Source of the DNA: Thermoleophilaceae bacterium
GTDB lineage: Bacteria; Actinomycetota; Thermoleophilia; Solirubrobacterales; JACPNS01
NCBI GenBank assembly: GCA_016462645.1
Contig: JAEMSX010000008.1
Location: 19,643-83,642, forward strand
Length of the DNA stretch: 64,000 nt
Direction of reading: 5' to 3'
Every line of letters begins with the position of its first letter. Positions within the stretch are counted from its first letter, which is position 1. The translations under genes and the position numbers were made by a program. This document shows positions 1 through 8,838 of the stretch, piece by piece. Under the pieces are notes generated by a model. The model was not told the DNA's origin. It did no database searches and saw only the letters and a program-made list of their open reading frames with translations.

Positions 1-793
1 TGAGGGTCTCGCTCGGCTTCTTGGGGTTGCTGCCAAGGCGCTGGGGCTCGTCAATGATCAGGATTGGCCGGTTCGCCGCGATCACATCGATTGGTCGGCG
101 GGACCTGAAACCGTCCAGGGTCTTGAACATCTTGAGTCCAGTGGCCTTGCCTTTGCCCTCGACGTCGGTGTCGGCCTTCTTCGCATCGCGATTGAAGTTC
201 TGAGCGTTGATGATCATGACCTGCACGCCGTCGTCGGAGGAGAATGTTTCGACCTCCTCCAGGTGATCAGAGTCGTAAACGAAGGCACGCGCCTGGGATT
301 TGTACTCTGCGAGGAAGTGGTCGGCAGTGATCTCGAACGACTTCTTCACGCCTTCGCGTATGGCTACGCTGGGAACGACGACCACGTACTTCGACCAGCC
401 GAAGTGGCGGTGCAGTTCCATGATCGTCTTGATGTAGACATAGGTCTTGCCTGTACCAGTCTCCATCTCGACATCGAGATTGAGTCCCGCAGCTGGACTT
501 GCAATCAGATCCGTCGACAGGGGCAAGCCGCTCGTACGTCGCTGGACCGCGTGAACGTTTTCGAGAATTTGGTCGGGTCCAAGGAGAAGTTGGCTGTTGC
601 CGTAACCAGTGGCGCTGGCACTTCCATCCACCCCGAGGGCGAACTCTCGTTGTGCAGATCGGGCCGCGCGACCGGGGTCGATCTTATACGTGATGTTGTC
701 GGCGAAAGGCTGTCGATGCCGAGCGCGGAAGCAGTCCACCACGGCTTCGACCGCAACCGTCTGGAAGTCCTGAACCTTAAACTGAAGCTTCAC
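1..793 (-). CDS. Type III restriction enzyme Res subunit, 5' part only (truncated by window edge)
   Basis: An open frame runs from a GTG start at 793 to the window edge (264 codons, no stop). Its start lies 2 bases after the Mod stop. I translated it by hand. It opens MKLQFKVQDFQTVAVEAV, as type III Res subunits do. At about residues 110-118 it carries the Walker A-like box METGTGKTY, then VVVVPSVAIREGVKKSFE, and later the DEAD-like box IIDEPQR near residue 250. Res is the ATP-dependent translocase/endonuclease that works with Mod and cuts beside unmethylated recognition sites. The C-terminal helicase half and nuclease domain lie outside the window. The call is firm; completeness of the gene cannot be judged. 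Confidence 0.88.
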   Translation of the reverse strand, partial: MKLQFKVQDFQTVAVEAVVDCFRARHRQPFADNITYKIDPGRAARSAQREFALGVDGSASATGYGNSQLLLGPDQILENVHAVQRRTSGLPLSTDLIASPAAGLNLDVEMETGTGKTYVYIKTIMELHRHFGWSKYVVVVPSVAIREGVKKSFEITADHFLAEYKSQARAFVYDSDHLEEVETFSSDDGVQVMIINAQNFNRDAKKADTDVEGKGKATGLKMFKTLDGFRSRRPIDVIAANRPILIIDEPQRLGSNPKKPSETL

Positions 794-795
794 GG

Positions 796-2895
796 TCAGA
801 GCACCTTGAGGTCGGTGTCAGGTGACAACTGCTCGAAGACCTGGTCAGCGTTGATCCTCGCTGCGTCAGTCGCGAAGCCAGTGTCCTTAAAGATGGCCTT
901 TAGTGGCTTGCGACTCGCGATTGCGCGAATCAGGTCTTCATCGAGATCGTCCTCGAAGCAGGCAAGCAGCGCATCGTCGTCCACCGAGAACACCTCGTGG
1001 GACTTGACTTGCTCGACGGTGACGGGCGAGCTCAGGTCCATCCCCCAGTCGATGAGCACTTCGAAGAGCACGTCTTCGCTAGTGCGATCCGCCTTCAAGC
1101 TCTCGGTCAGAAGGTCGAGGGTGTCCTGAGTTGCGGCGTCAGGAGTCGTGGTGACGTCAGTGAAATTGCTCGTGTCGATCGTGAAGGCGCGGAAGCCGAT
1201 ATCGCCGCTCCAATCAGAGGGCTTGCGACCGGCGGATGCCCGCACGCCGGCCTTCACGATCCGGATTTTAGTCAACTCAGCGATCGTCAGCGGCTTGCCG
1301 AGCTTGTTCAGGAACTTGAGCGCATTCTGGATCGTCGTCTTTGCCGATCCGGTGGCCGACTTGAGGTTGTCCTCCAGATCCTCCGGCAACTGCACGAGGA
1401 TCACCGGGCAGTTGAGGCCCGTGCGGGCGCACACGTCGAAGACCGCCTCCGCAGTCGTTCCTGATCCGGCGAAGAAGTCCATGACGATGCCGCCCTTCCC
1501 GTTCAGGACGTATTCGAAGAGGCGTGAGAGTTCGGCGTGGTCCTTGGGATTGTTGAACACCTTCGCCCCCATCAGGGCGCGGAGATGCTTCACGGCCACC
1601 TGCGACTGCTTGTAGAAGTAGGTTCCGCGGACCTGCGTAGCGAGCTCCGCCTCGCCGTCCGCCCCTTCGGCCTCGTCGTATTCCAGCTCCTCGACGTCGG
1701 CGTTCTCACCCTCAACTGGGCGAAGGTGCGCCTTGCGGAATGGTGTGGCGGTGGGGTCGTCCTCTCTGAACACGACCAGCCCGAGTTTGATCTGACGCTT
1801 CATCTCCTCGGGGTTGCTGTAGCGCCACCCCGCTTCCGGAACGGTGACCGCCTGCCCCGTAGCCGGGTTGATCACGTCGTAGGACGGGCCGTCGCCGCCC
1901 GGCCACGAGATGTCGCGGTCACGCCACGGCCCGTTGGCGTCGACCCGCTTGTACCGTGCCCACTTCTTCGAGGGGTTGCTCTTGGGTAGGGACGCAAACC
2001 ACGCCGAGAGGTCCTTCTCGATGGCGGCATCGTCGGCTCCGTGCAACTCGCGGAGACGGAGGTACTCGTCCCAAATCTCCCGGGCGCCGGGCTTCTCCTC
2101 GCGCCAAGCCGTCTTTCGCTCCCGCAGAGTCGACTTCGACTTGGCGTAGACCATGACGTACTCATGACCGCTAGAGAAGAACTTCGCGTCGTTCTTCCGG
2201 CCCTTCTCCCATACGACTTGAGCGATGAAGTTCTGCTCGCCGAAAACCTCATCCATGAGCCGCCGGAGAGATGCTTGCTCGGCGTCGTCGATGCTGACGA
2301 GGATGACCCCGTCTTGGGCAAGGAAGCGCTTCGCGAGCCGGAGCCGGGGGTAGATCATGCTCAGCCAGTCGGAGTGGAAGCGGCCATTCGCCTCCGTGTT
2401 CGCCTTCAGTCGCTCGCCCGCCTCGTTGACCTGGTTCGAGTTCCACAGGTATTCCTGCTTCGAGGTCGCAAAGTCATCGCGATAGACGAGGTCACCGCCG
2501 GTGTTGTACGGCGGGTCGATGTAGATCAGCCGCACCTTTCCGAGGTACGACTCCTGAAGGAGCTTCAGGGCCTCAAGGTTGTCGCCTTCGATGAAAAGGT
2601 TCTTCGTGGTGTCGAAGTCGACTGAGTCTGACCGGCTCGGACGGAGCGTCTTCGAGATCGGGGCGTTAGACGCGAATTCGGCGGCCAGCTTGCCGGGCCA
2701 GTCGATCTGGTAGGCCTCCTTCGCACCGTCGACGACGTAGTCGCTCAGCTCCTGCCGGAGCGCTTCGAAGTCGACCCCATGCACGACGTGTCCGTCGTCG
2801 TCGCGGCTCTCCGTGATGACCTCTGGGAAGAGCGCGGCGATGGCCTCGACGTTCTTCGCCGTCACGTCAGCAGACTGCAGGTCTAGTTTCTCCAT
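796..2895 (-). CDS. Type III R-M system DNA adenine methyltransferase (Mod)
   Basis: This 699-residue protein has motif IV as IDPPYNTGG (residues about 126-134) ahead of motif I as DFFAGSGTT (473-481). That order is typical of beta-class N6-adenine methylases, which include type III Mod subunits. The segment ILVSIDDAEQ (about 198-207) is also characteristic of Mod/EcoRI-type methylases. The variable middle (about 230-440) should hold target recognition. It methylates host DNA and supplies specificity to the downstream Res. A strong ribosome site (GAGAGGAAA) precedes the ATG at 2895. It is fourth in a tight minus-strand operon. Length is normal for the family and no frameshift is visible. Confidence 0.93.
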   Translation of the reverse strand: MEKLDLQSADVTAKNVEAIAALFPEVITESRDDDGHVVHGVDFEALRQELSDYVVDGAKEAYQIDWPGKLAAEFASNAPISKTLRPSRSDSVDFDTTKNLFIEGDNLEALKLLQESYLGKVRLIYIDPPYNTGGDLVYRDDFATSKQEYLWNSNQVNEAGERLKANTEANGRFHSDWLSMIYPRLRLAKRFLAQDGVILVSIDDAEQASLRRLMDEVFGEQNFIAQVVWEKGRKNDAKFFSSGHEYVMVYAKSKSTLRERKTAWREEKPGAREIWDEYLRLRELHGADDAAIEKDLSAWFASLPKSNPSKKWARYKRVDANGPWRDRDISWPGGDGPSYDVINPATGQAVTVPEAGWRYSNPEEMKRQIKLGLVVFREDDPTATPFRKAHLRPVEGENADVEELEYDEAEGADGEAELATQVRGTYFYKQSQVAVKHLRALMGAKVFNNPKDHAELSRLFEYVLNGKGGIVMDFFAGSGTTAEAVFDVCARTGLNCPVILVQLPEDLEDNLKSATGSAKTTIQNALKFLNKLGKPLTIAELTKIRIVKAGVRASAGRKPSDWSGDIGFRAFTIDTSNFTDVTTTPDAATQDTLDLLTESLKADRTSEDVLFEVLIDWGMDLSSPVTVEQVKSHEVFSVDDDALLACFEDDLDEDLIRAIASRKPLKAIFKDTGFATDAARINADQVFEQLSPDTDLKVL

Positions 2896-2904
2896 CGTTT
2901 CCTC

Positions 2905-3570
2905 TCACATCAGATCCGCGAGTGCGGTCTGTCGCTCCTTCAGCCGTCGGCGCAACTCGATCTTCCGATTCAACTGCCGCTCATTGCGAAGCTTTCGCTC
3001 CAAGGCAGCGACCTCGCGCTGGAGCGACCGGACAGCGGTGACTCTGTCGACTACCTCCGACACAGTGTCGCCCACGCGTGATGCGACGGGGGTCAGTGGT
3101 TGCAGAAGTGCCGTGTACAGGCTCGTCAGATCGATGGCTGTCGGAAGCGAGACTCGTTCGCCAGACGCGGGTTGCCAGTCGGTGCTGAAGTAAGGGCCGA
3201 GCCTCGGCGCACCGGTACTGATCTGCTTGTGAGCAGCGACCATGCGGGTGGTTCCATCAGAGCCCTCCCCTCTGCTGATCTCGAAGACGATCGGCGTGCG
3301 AACCGCCTTGTCGATCGCAGCGAGCACCCCCTCCGCGACGTCATCCCCCTTGGCGCGGATCTGGAAGACCTGAATCTCGGGGACTTCAAGGCTGCCCTGG
3401 AGGTTGACCGTGGACTCGGCAAGTTTGTAGGCCCAGGTGATCTGTCGTACGTCAGAAACGAAGCGGTCCTTGACCGTTGGTCCGAGACTGGTGTGTTCGT
3501 AGAACTTGGTTTTTGGCACGACCCGTCCGAACTCCGCAACTTTCGGCCACCGGTAGAGAAGCGCCGTCAT
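2905..3570 (-). CDS. DUF4391 domain protein in R-M operon
   Basis: This 221-residue protein begins MTALLYRWPKVAEFGRVVPK, which I recognise as the DUF4391 pattern. It ends in a basic, charged helix (about 180-221) that looks like a coiled coil. DUF4391 proteins have no firmly assigned activity; they recur beside SNF2-like helicases and type III Mod/Res genes, so a structural or recognition role in the complex is likely. Its ATG overlaps the helicase stop by 4 bases (ATGA at 3567-3570), and Mod follows after 9 bases, indicating one transcript and coupled translation. No catalytic motif is visible. Confidence 0.8.
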   Translation of the reverse strand: MTALLYRWPKVAEFGRVVPKTKFYEHTSLGPTVKDRFVSDVRQITWAYKLAESTVNLQGSLEVPEIQVFQIRAKGDDVAEGVLAAIDKAVRTPIVFEISRGEGSDGTTRMVAAHKQISTGAPRLGPYFSTDWQPASGERVSLPTAIDLTSLYTALLQPLTPVASRVGDTVSEVVDRVTAVRSLQREVAALERKLRNERQLNRKIELRRRLKERQTALADLM

Positions 3571-6500
3571 CCGCTCCCCTGGTCCGGATCGACGACAGCT
3601 AGGAATGCGATCAGCTCGAAGTCCTCGACGCCACCGATGGCTTGGCTCAGGGCTGTCGTTGGGCCGTCGGTGAAGAGGCTGTCCAGATCGCGTTCGTCGG
3701 TGACCTCGATCATCGAACGGATGGCCGCCGTGAGCAGTTCGGAGTACTTGCCCATCTCGGCGCCTTCGCCGGTCGCCGCGTTGAATACACGTGTGACCGC
3801 ACCTACTGGTTCGTCGTACGGGCGACAGCCGGCACGGATCACGTCGAGCAGGTGCTTTACCTCGGTGTGGTCGGCAATCACGTTGCCTGCTTCGTCCAGG
3901 TAGACGAGATAGTGAGGGTGGAGGCGGTTCCCGCGGTCGATGTTCTTGTCAGCGTCCACGTTGCGTAGCGCGAAGATGACTCCTGGTTTGAGTCCCTTGG
4001 TCGGGTCCGCTGGAACGACGGCGTGTAGACCCTTGGGGAGGGTGTCGAGCGCGCCGTGCTCGTTGATGTACCCGAGCAGATCCATCCGAAAATCGTTGAG
4101 GCCGAGGTCTGTGATCGAGACGCCTGCACGGACGTCTTCCAGCTCGATGACCTCGTCCTGGAGCTTGCGGAGCTGTTCCTTGCGGTAGGCCGCGTCAGCG
4201 CTTGCTGGGTCGAGGATGTTGTCGTCACCAACAGCGGCGAGGTCTGCAATGACCATGCGGTTCTCGACGCGCTCTTTGAGGTGGATGTACTCATCGAGCG
4301 AGATATCCGGCCAGAAGTTGACCAGCTGGATCTGCGCATTGGTCGAGCCGATGCGGTCGACTCGTCCGAATCGCTGGATGATCCGCACCGGGTTCCAGTG
4401 GATGTCGTAGTTGACGACGTAGTCGCAGTCCTGGAGGTTCTGACCTTCGCTGATGACGTCGGTTCCGATGAGAACGTCGATTTCGGCGGTCTCCTTGGGC
4501 ATGGTGAGGTGCCGCTGCTTCGAGCGGGGAGAGAACAGCGTAAGGACCTGCTGAAAGTCGTGGCCGGGGCCGAGGGTCGTCTTGGCTGCGTGCGCGCCTC
4601 CGGTGACGATTGCGCTCTCCAGGCCCGCCTCGCCGAGGGAGGGCGCGAGCTCTCGGAAGAGATAGTTGGCCGTGTCGGCAAATGCGGAAAAGACCAGCGC
4701 CTTGCGGTTGCCAGGGTTGATGGGGTTGGCGGCCTTGTCCTCGATCAGCTGCTTGAGCCGCTGGAGCTTGACGTCATGGTTAGGCGTGACCTTCTGCATC
4801 TCCTCCAACAACTCGCGCAGGGTCTCGCGGTCGTGCCACAGGTCGCGCCGCCACGATTCGACGTCGATGTCGGCCAGGTCGATCTTGATCTTCTCGCCAA
4901 ATGACAGCGCTTCGACGTTGGCGTCGTCTTCGTCGTCAGCGTCGAGGTCTAGGTTGGCGAAATCCACATCGAACTCGGGCATCGCGCCCGCGTGCGCTTC
5001 GAGTCGGCCGAGCGTCTTGTCGACGGCGCCTTCGATCTTCCCGAGCGTGAGCCTGAACGCCTCGACTGAGCTCTCCAGCCGCTTGAGCAGGTTGACCGTC
5101 ATGAGTTTCTTCAGGCCCTGCTCGCGGCCGAGCTGACCGAGGTTTGACCGCGCAGTGCCGCCCTTGACGTTGTAGAGGTCTTCGTACTTGCTGATCCTGC
5201 TTGGAAAGACATAGGCAAGCGGGGTGTAGACCGCGAGCGTCAGGACCTGTATCTGCTCGAAAATCTCGTTGAAGCTAGCGACGCCGGGCAGGTCGGTGAG
5301 CGGTGCTCGGATCGAGACGGGCGGAAGCCGCTCGGGAAACGCTCCGATCTCGGTGGTGTCGTAGAAGGCTTGAATGTGTTTCCGCGACCGCGCAATGGTC
5401 ACTGAGTCCAGGAGTTCGAAGAAGTCGAAGTCGAGCATCTTGAGGATCTGGTCGGCGGTTCGGGCCTCTGGTGGCAGTTTCGACCAGTCGTTGAAGACAC
5501 GCTGGGCGTCGCTAAAGACCTTCTCAACGCTCGTCGACAGGTTGAGGTGCTGTGCGAGGTTCTCCGACTCCCCCTCGTAGGCGAGCTGAAGCTGGTTCTT
5601 CAGGTCGTTGAACCGATTGTTGACCGGCGTGGCCGAGAGCATCAGGACCTTCGTCTTGACGCCTTCACGGATGACCCGTCGCAAGAGTCGCTGATACCGG
5701 GACTCCTTCTCATCCGCGTAGTCTGCGTTGCGGAAGTTGTGCGACTCGTCGATCACGACGAGGTCATAGTTGCCCCAATTGATCCGGTCGAGTCGAAGCC
5801 CCATCGACTCCCCGCGGGTGCGCGAGAGATCAGTGTGTGCGAGCACGTCGTAGTTGAACCGGTCGCTGGCGAAGATGTTGGTCGTCAGGTTGGCGTTGTA
5901 ATTGGTCCAGTTCTCCGACAGCTTCTTCGGGGCGAGAACGAGGACGGACTTGTTCCGCAGCTCGTAGTACTTGATGACGGCCAGGGCGGTGAACGTCTTA
6001 CCAAGGCCAACGCTGTCGGCGAGGATGCAGCCGTTGTAGGTCTCAAGCTTGTTGATGATGCCGGTGGCCGCGTCCCGCTGGAAGTTGTACAGGCTCTGCC
6101 ACACCTGGGTCTCTTGGTAGCCGGTCCGGTCGTTCGGGAGCACGTCCTCGTTGATGTCGTCGAGGAACTCGGCGAACAGGTTGTAGAGGATGAGGAAGTA
6201 GATCCGGGCCGGAGAGTTCTCGGCGTACACGCTGGCGATGTGCTCGACCACCGCGTCAGTCACGTCGTCGAGCTGTGCCGGGTTGTTCCAAATCTGGTCG
6301 AACAGCGCGATGTACTGCGACGTCATCGGGGTGTCGTCGATGCGGTGCACCATATTCGAGACCGCGTTCCCCCGTTCGTAGCCGAGGTCCGCAGTCGTGA
6401 AGCCTTGGAGCGGCATGTACGCGGCCTTGTCGTCCACTACGGCGAACTGTTGCATCGGGTTGCCGGTGGAGTTGGACCGAAAGCGGACCTTGCGCCGAAC

Positions 6501-6836
6501 CCAGTCCGCGCACTCTTTCGCGATCGCACGTTGGGTGAGCTTGTTGCGTAGCCGGATTTCGAACTCGGAACCGTAGAGGCTGGACTCGCCGCTGCCGGCT
6601 GCGGGGATGAAGAACTCCCGGCGTTCCTTACGCAGCTTGTCCGTGACCTTTTCGGTGACAAACGAGGGCGAGGTGAAGATGAACTCCAGCTCCCCCACCT
6701 GCTCGAGTTCCTTCCGGAGCGACTCGAATGCGAAGATCGAAAACGTCGAAGCGGCGATACGAACCTTGGAGCCCGGCGTGATCTCGTTCTTGAGATCGTC
6801 TCCGAGCAGCGAGTTGAGATTGTCGATGATCTTCAC
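3567..6836 (-). CDS. PLD-like/SNF2-type helicase of R-M operon
   Basis: I start this gene at GTG 6836 (1089 residues), not at the longer open frame to 7022, because the first 62 codons of the long frame duplicate the HTH gene in another phase. The GTG overlaps that gene's stop (GTGA). The N-terminal ~230 residues resemble the phospholipase D-like domain common in these helicases. Then come Walker A DSVGLGKTF (about 274-282), DEAH-like box VVIDESH (about 360-366), motif III LMLSATPVNN, and the C-terminal lobe with VISEGQNLQDCDYVVNYD and the arginine-finger motif QRFGRVDRIGS. It is an SF2 translocase. In this context it probably moves on DNA for the R-M/defence complex. Confidence 0.88.
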   Translation of the reverse strand: MKIIDNLNSLLGDDLKNEITPGSKVRIAASTFSIFAFESLRKELEQVGELEFIFTSPSFVTEKVTDKLRKERREFFIPAAGSGESSLYGSEFEIRLRNKLTQRAIAKECADWVRRKVRFRSNSTGNPMQQFAVVDDKAAYMPLQGFTTADLGYERGNAVSNMVHRIDDTPMTSQYIALFDQIWNNPAQLDDVTDAVVEHIASVYAENSPARIYFLILYNLFAEFLDDINEDVLPNDRTGYQETQVWQSLYNFQRDAATGIINKLETYNGCILADSVGLGKTFTALAVIKYYELRNKSVLVLAPKKLSENWTNYNANLTTNIFASDRFNYDVLAHTDLSRTRGESMGLRLDRINWGNYDLVVIDESHNFRNADYADEKESRYQRLLRRVIREGVKTKVLMLSATPVNNRFNDLKNQLQLAYEGESENLAQHLNLSTSVEKVFSDAQRVFNDWSKLPPEARTADQILKMLDFDFFELLDSVTIARSRKHIQAFYDTTEIGAFPERLPPVSIRAPLTDLPGVASFNEIFEQIQVLTLAVYTPLAYVFPSRISKYEDLYNVKGGTARSNLGQLGREQGLKKLMTVNLLKRLESSVEAFRLTLGKIEGAVDKTLGRLEAHAGAMPEFDVDFANLDLDADDEDDANVEALSFGEKIKIDLADIDVESWRRDLWHDRETLRELLEEMQKVTPNHDVKLQRLKQLIEDKAANPINPGNRKALVFSAFADTANYLFRELAPSLGEAGLESAIVTGGAHAAKTTLGPGHDFQQVLTLFSPRSKQRHLTMPKETAEIDVLIGTDVISEGQNLQDCDYVVNYDIHWNPVRIIQRFGRVDRIGSTNAQIQLVNFWPDISLDEYIHLKERVENRMVIADLAAVGDDNILDPASADAAYRKEQLRKLQDEVIELEDVRAGVSITDLGLNDFRMDLLGYINEHGALDTLPKGLHAVVPADPTKGLKPGVIFALRNVDADKNIDRGNRLHPHYLVYLDEAGNVIADHTEVKHLLDVIRAGCRPYDEPVGAVTRVFNAATGEGAEMGKYSELLTAAIRSMIEVTDERDLDSLFTDGPTTALSQAIGGVEDFELIAFLAVVDPDQGSG

Positions 6837-7033
6837 GGGCCGACCTCCGTGCCCGAGGTCTCGTCGGCACCCGACCGGCGGACCCAGGCGTCGACCTCTG
6901 TCACCTGGAACTTCCAGAGCCGGCCGACCCGGTGGGCGGGCATGTTCTTCTTGGCGATCCAGGTGTAGATGCTGTCCTTGGTGACGCCGAGGTGCTCGGC
7001 GATCGCGTCGGCAGACACCCACGGTTCAGTCAT
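6833..7033 (-). CDS. Excisionase-family helix-turn-helix protein
   Basis: This 66-residue protein carries a MerR/excisionase-type winged helix: VSADAIAEHLGVTKDSIYTW at residues 6-25, then GRLWKFQVTEVDAWVR. It is the first gene of the R-M operon and its stop overlaps the helicase start. Such small proteins are annotated both as excisionases and as regulators. Here, far from any integrase, a regulatory or DNA-recognition role is more likely (inference). A 14-bp perfect palindrome lies 35 bases upstream of its ATG and could be its operator. No strong ribosome site precedes the ATG. Confidence 0.8.
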   Translation of the reverse strand: MTEPWVSADAIAEHLGVTKDSIYTWIAKKNMPAHRVGRLWKFQVTEVDAWVRRSGADETSGTEVGP

Positions 7034-7067
7034 GCTGGAAGGCTAGTCGCAGCGAGGCCGGTCTTTG

Positions 7068-7081
7068 CCGGTTTGAACCGG
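7068..7081. promoter_or_regulatory. Palindromic operator candidate upstream of R-M operon
   Basis: CCGGTTTGAACCGG is a perfect inverted repeat (6-bp arms, 2-base centre). A further GCCGGTCTTT-like half-repeat sits at 7058-7066. The site lies between the operon terminator region and the HTH start, where an operator for the HTH protein would be expected. Function is inferred. Confidence 0.45.
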
Positions 7082-7105
7082 TCTAACGCCGCCAGAACGC
7101 AATTA

Positions 7106-7136
7106 GGGGCTGGGCGCCCCTCGCGCGCCCAGCCCC
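7106..7136 (-). terminator. Hairpin terminator after envelope/protease gene group
   Basis: GGGGCTGGGCGC (7106-7117) and GCGCCCAGCCCC (7125-7136) form a perfect 12-bp stem with a 7-base loop, 16 bases past the stop of the minus-strand gene at 7153. On the minus strand it is followed by only a short TAATT tract, so it is strong in structure but weak in U-run. Confidence 0.7.
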
Positions 7137-7152
7137 TCGTTGCGTCCCTTGT

Positions 7153-7311
7153 TCAGGCGGCGTTTGCCGCCTCGGTGTTCAGCTCGTCACCGACGAGGGT
7201 GCGCAACTCGTCGCGCTCCCCGTCGCTGAGGGCGAGCAGCTCGCTCCGCGTGACCGGCTTGCTCGGGACGCTGAAGAACCTCATCACATCGGTCAACTTC
7301 GCCATCGCCAT
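7153..7311 (-). CDS. Small protein of unknown function (52 aa)
   Basis: The ATG at 7311 has a ribosome site (GGAAGAAGGA) at good spacing, so I prefer it to the longer frame starting at 7485. The product, beginning MAMAKLTDVMRFFSVPSKPV, is soluble and acidic at the C-terminus, with a predicted helix over SELLALSDGERDELRTLVGD. I recognise no family. It is the last gene before the terminator at 7106-7136 and runs in the same direction as the matrixin gene 177 bases upstream. Confidence 0.6.
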   Translation of the reverse strand: MAMAKLTDVMRFFSVPSKPVTRSELLALSDGERDELRTLVGDELNTEAANAA

Positions 7312-7488
7312 CGTGTCCTTCTTCCTGGAGTCGTTGCCTCCGCTTCGGCGGTGGACCCGGTGTCCTCCGCGTTGAGCCCACGATGTCCTTGGCCGATTGC
7401 GGCGGGCTCGCACGGCGCTTGCGCTCGGCATGCAGACGGTGACGATCTTAGAAATGTCGAGGGTCGCGAGCCCACGGCTCTCCACCCC

Positions 7489-8328
7489 TCACCGCGGGCA
7501 GCCGACGGCCCGAAGTGCGAACTCATCCCCCGGGGACAGCGCCAAGTCGTGAGGATTCAGGCCTGGGTTCATCACCCCGGGTGCGCCGGTGGCCGAGTGG
7601 TCGAGCCCGAGAGTGTGGGCGAGTTCGTGCATCAGAACGGCGCGCGCCTCCTCCATGTTCTCGGCGGGCAGCGTGTGGGGTGCCTGCGAAGGTCCGGTCA
7701 GGATGGTGACCTCGCCGAAGTTGATGAGCCCGTTGTAGCCGGACGCCGGCCCGCCCTGCCCCAGCTCCTCTGTGAAGGTCTCGGCAGCATCGCCACCGAG
7801 AGCGCCATACAGAACGGTGATTGCGCCCTCAACGTCCCGCGAGCCCTCGGGCTGGTGCTTGGGAACCAAGCGCAGGCCGCTCGTCTCCGAGAGGAGTGCC
7901 GTTGCTTCGGAGAGCAGGTCCTCGACCCCCTGGGGCGCCTGACCGATCAGGATGACTGGGATTGGGCGGCCGCACCGCCAGTGGAGGAGCCGCCCCTCGT
8001 CGGTGCGCATGAAGGCGTAGTCCCTCCCCTCCACTAGACCGTCTCCAGCCAGGTCCCGAACGGTGTGTAGCTCGGTGACAGCGGCCCAGAACTCGGGCGC
8101 TACTCGATCCCATGCGACATCGTCGTCGGCAACCCACAGCACCGCACCTGCGAGAGCAAGCACGAGGACACCGACCAGGGCGAGCATCCAGACCAACAAC
8201 CGGGCAACGATGCGCGCTGCCCGGCATAGGGGAAACTGGCAACGGCGGGACACCGGGGCATCGACCTCGGCTCCGCCGTCCGGACGAAGTCGCGCTCTCC
8301 GGGCGCTCAGGGCATTCATCGACATATC
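7489..8328 (-). CDS. Matrixin-type (M10-like) membrane-anchored zinc metalloprotease A
   Basis: The protein has the metzincin zinc signature HELAHTLGLDH followed 6 residues later by a Met-turn (GVMNPG), the hallmark of M10 matrixins. I choose the ATG at 8328 (279 residues); the open frame reaches TTG 8472 but the extra N-terminus has no ribosome site. One hydrophobic segment (about residues 40-62, LLVWMLALVGVLVLALAGAV) should anchor it with the protease domain outside the membrane. A second matrixin gene lies just upstream in the same operon. Substrate is unknown; wall- or surface-protein cleavage during mating is possible. The zinc ligands are all present. Confidence 0.8.
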   Translation of the reverse strand, partial: DMSMNALSARRARLRPDGGAEVDAPVSRRCQFPLCRAARIVARLLVWMLALVGVLVLALAGAVLWVADDDVAWDRVAPEFWAAVTELHTVRDLAGDGLVEGRDYAFMRTDEGRLLHWRCGRPIPVILIGQAPQGVEDLLSEATALLSETSGLRLVPKHQPEGSRDVEGAITVLYGALGGDAAETFTEELGQGGPASGYNGLINFGEVTILTGPSQAPHTLPAENMEEARAVLMHELAHTLGLDHSATGAPGVMNPGLNPHDLALSPGDEFALRAVGCPR

Positions 8329-8486
8329 ACTCAGCTCTTCGTTCGTCTCGGCTCGAGCTGACGCGTGCTTCAGATGTAGCAAGCGCGGTCCAGACTCGTC
8401 GTCTTCAGTGATAGGGACACTGACCGGCCTCGATAGCGGTGCCCTCGCAGCGGGCTTGCACGTGCGATGCAACCAAACCCGGCGTG

Positions 8487-8831
8487 CTACTCGGCCTCGT
8501 CGGATTCACCTAGGTCGGAGTCGTCGAGGATCTCGGCGCCGAGGAGGTGCTCCAGCATCCTGAGGATCTGACCGATCGACATCGGCGCATCCCCAACTGC
8601 CTCGTGAGCCTCGGCCTGGTGATCATCAACGCCTTCGGCCTCGTACATGCCCTCGTCCGTCGAGGCGAACTCGGCGTAGATCGCGTTCCAGTCCGGCTGA
8701 CGACGCTCTCGATCAAGGTCATCGAGGAGGTCGACCTCCTCGGTCGCCGGCACGAAGAAGTAGAGAAGGGTCAGCGTCACTCCGCCCCCAGGGAGGTCGT
8801 CGGAACCATCCCAGACCCAGTCTTCGACCAC
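8487..8831 (-). CDS. Acidic protein of unknown function between the two matrixins
   Basis: This very acidic protein (about 114 residues from GTG 8831) is rich in Asp/Glu, with DDLDRERRQPDWNAIYAEF in the middle and a C-terminal DDSDLGESDEAE tail. The frame also opens at GTG 8873, which would overlap the upstream protease gene by 35 bases; neither start has a good ribosome site. I recognise no domain. Its position between two secreted protease genes in one direction suggests a partner, propeptide-like inhibitor or chaperone, but that is only context. Confidence 0.5.
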   Translation of the reverse strand: MVEDWVWDGSDDLPGGGVTLTLLYFFVPATEEVDLLDDLDRERRQPDWNAIYAEFASTDEGMYEAEGVDDHQAEAHEAVGDAPMSIGQILRMLEHLLGAEILDDSDLGESDEAE

Positions 8832-8838
8832 TACTCGC

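Noticed and set aside
263..1129. Long plus-strand open frames over 263-4904 opposite the R-M genes
   Set aside because: They lie antisense to Mod, DUF4391, helicase and Res, whose motifs are clear; high-GC third positions create such shadow frames.
6837..7022. N-terminal extension of the helicase
   Set aside because: It overlaps the HTH gene in another phase; GTG 6836 gives the normal N-terminus and a GTGA overlap.
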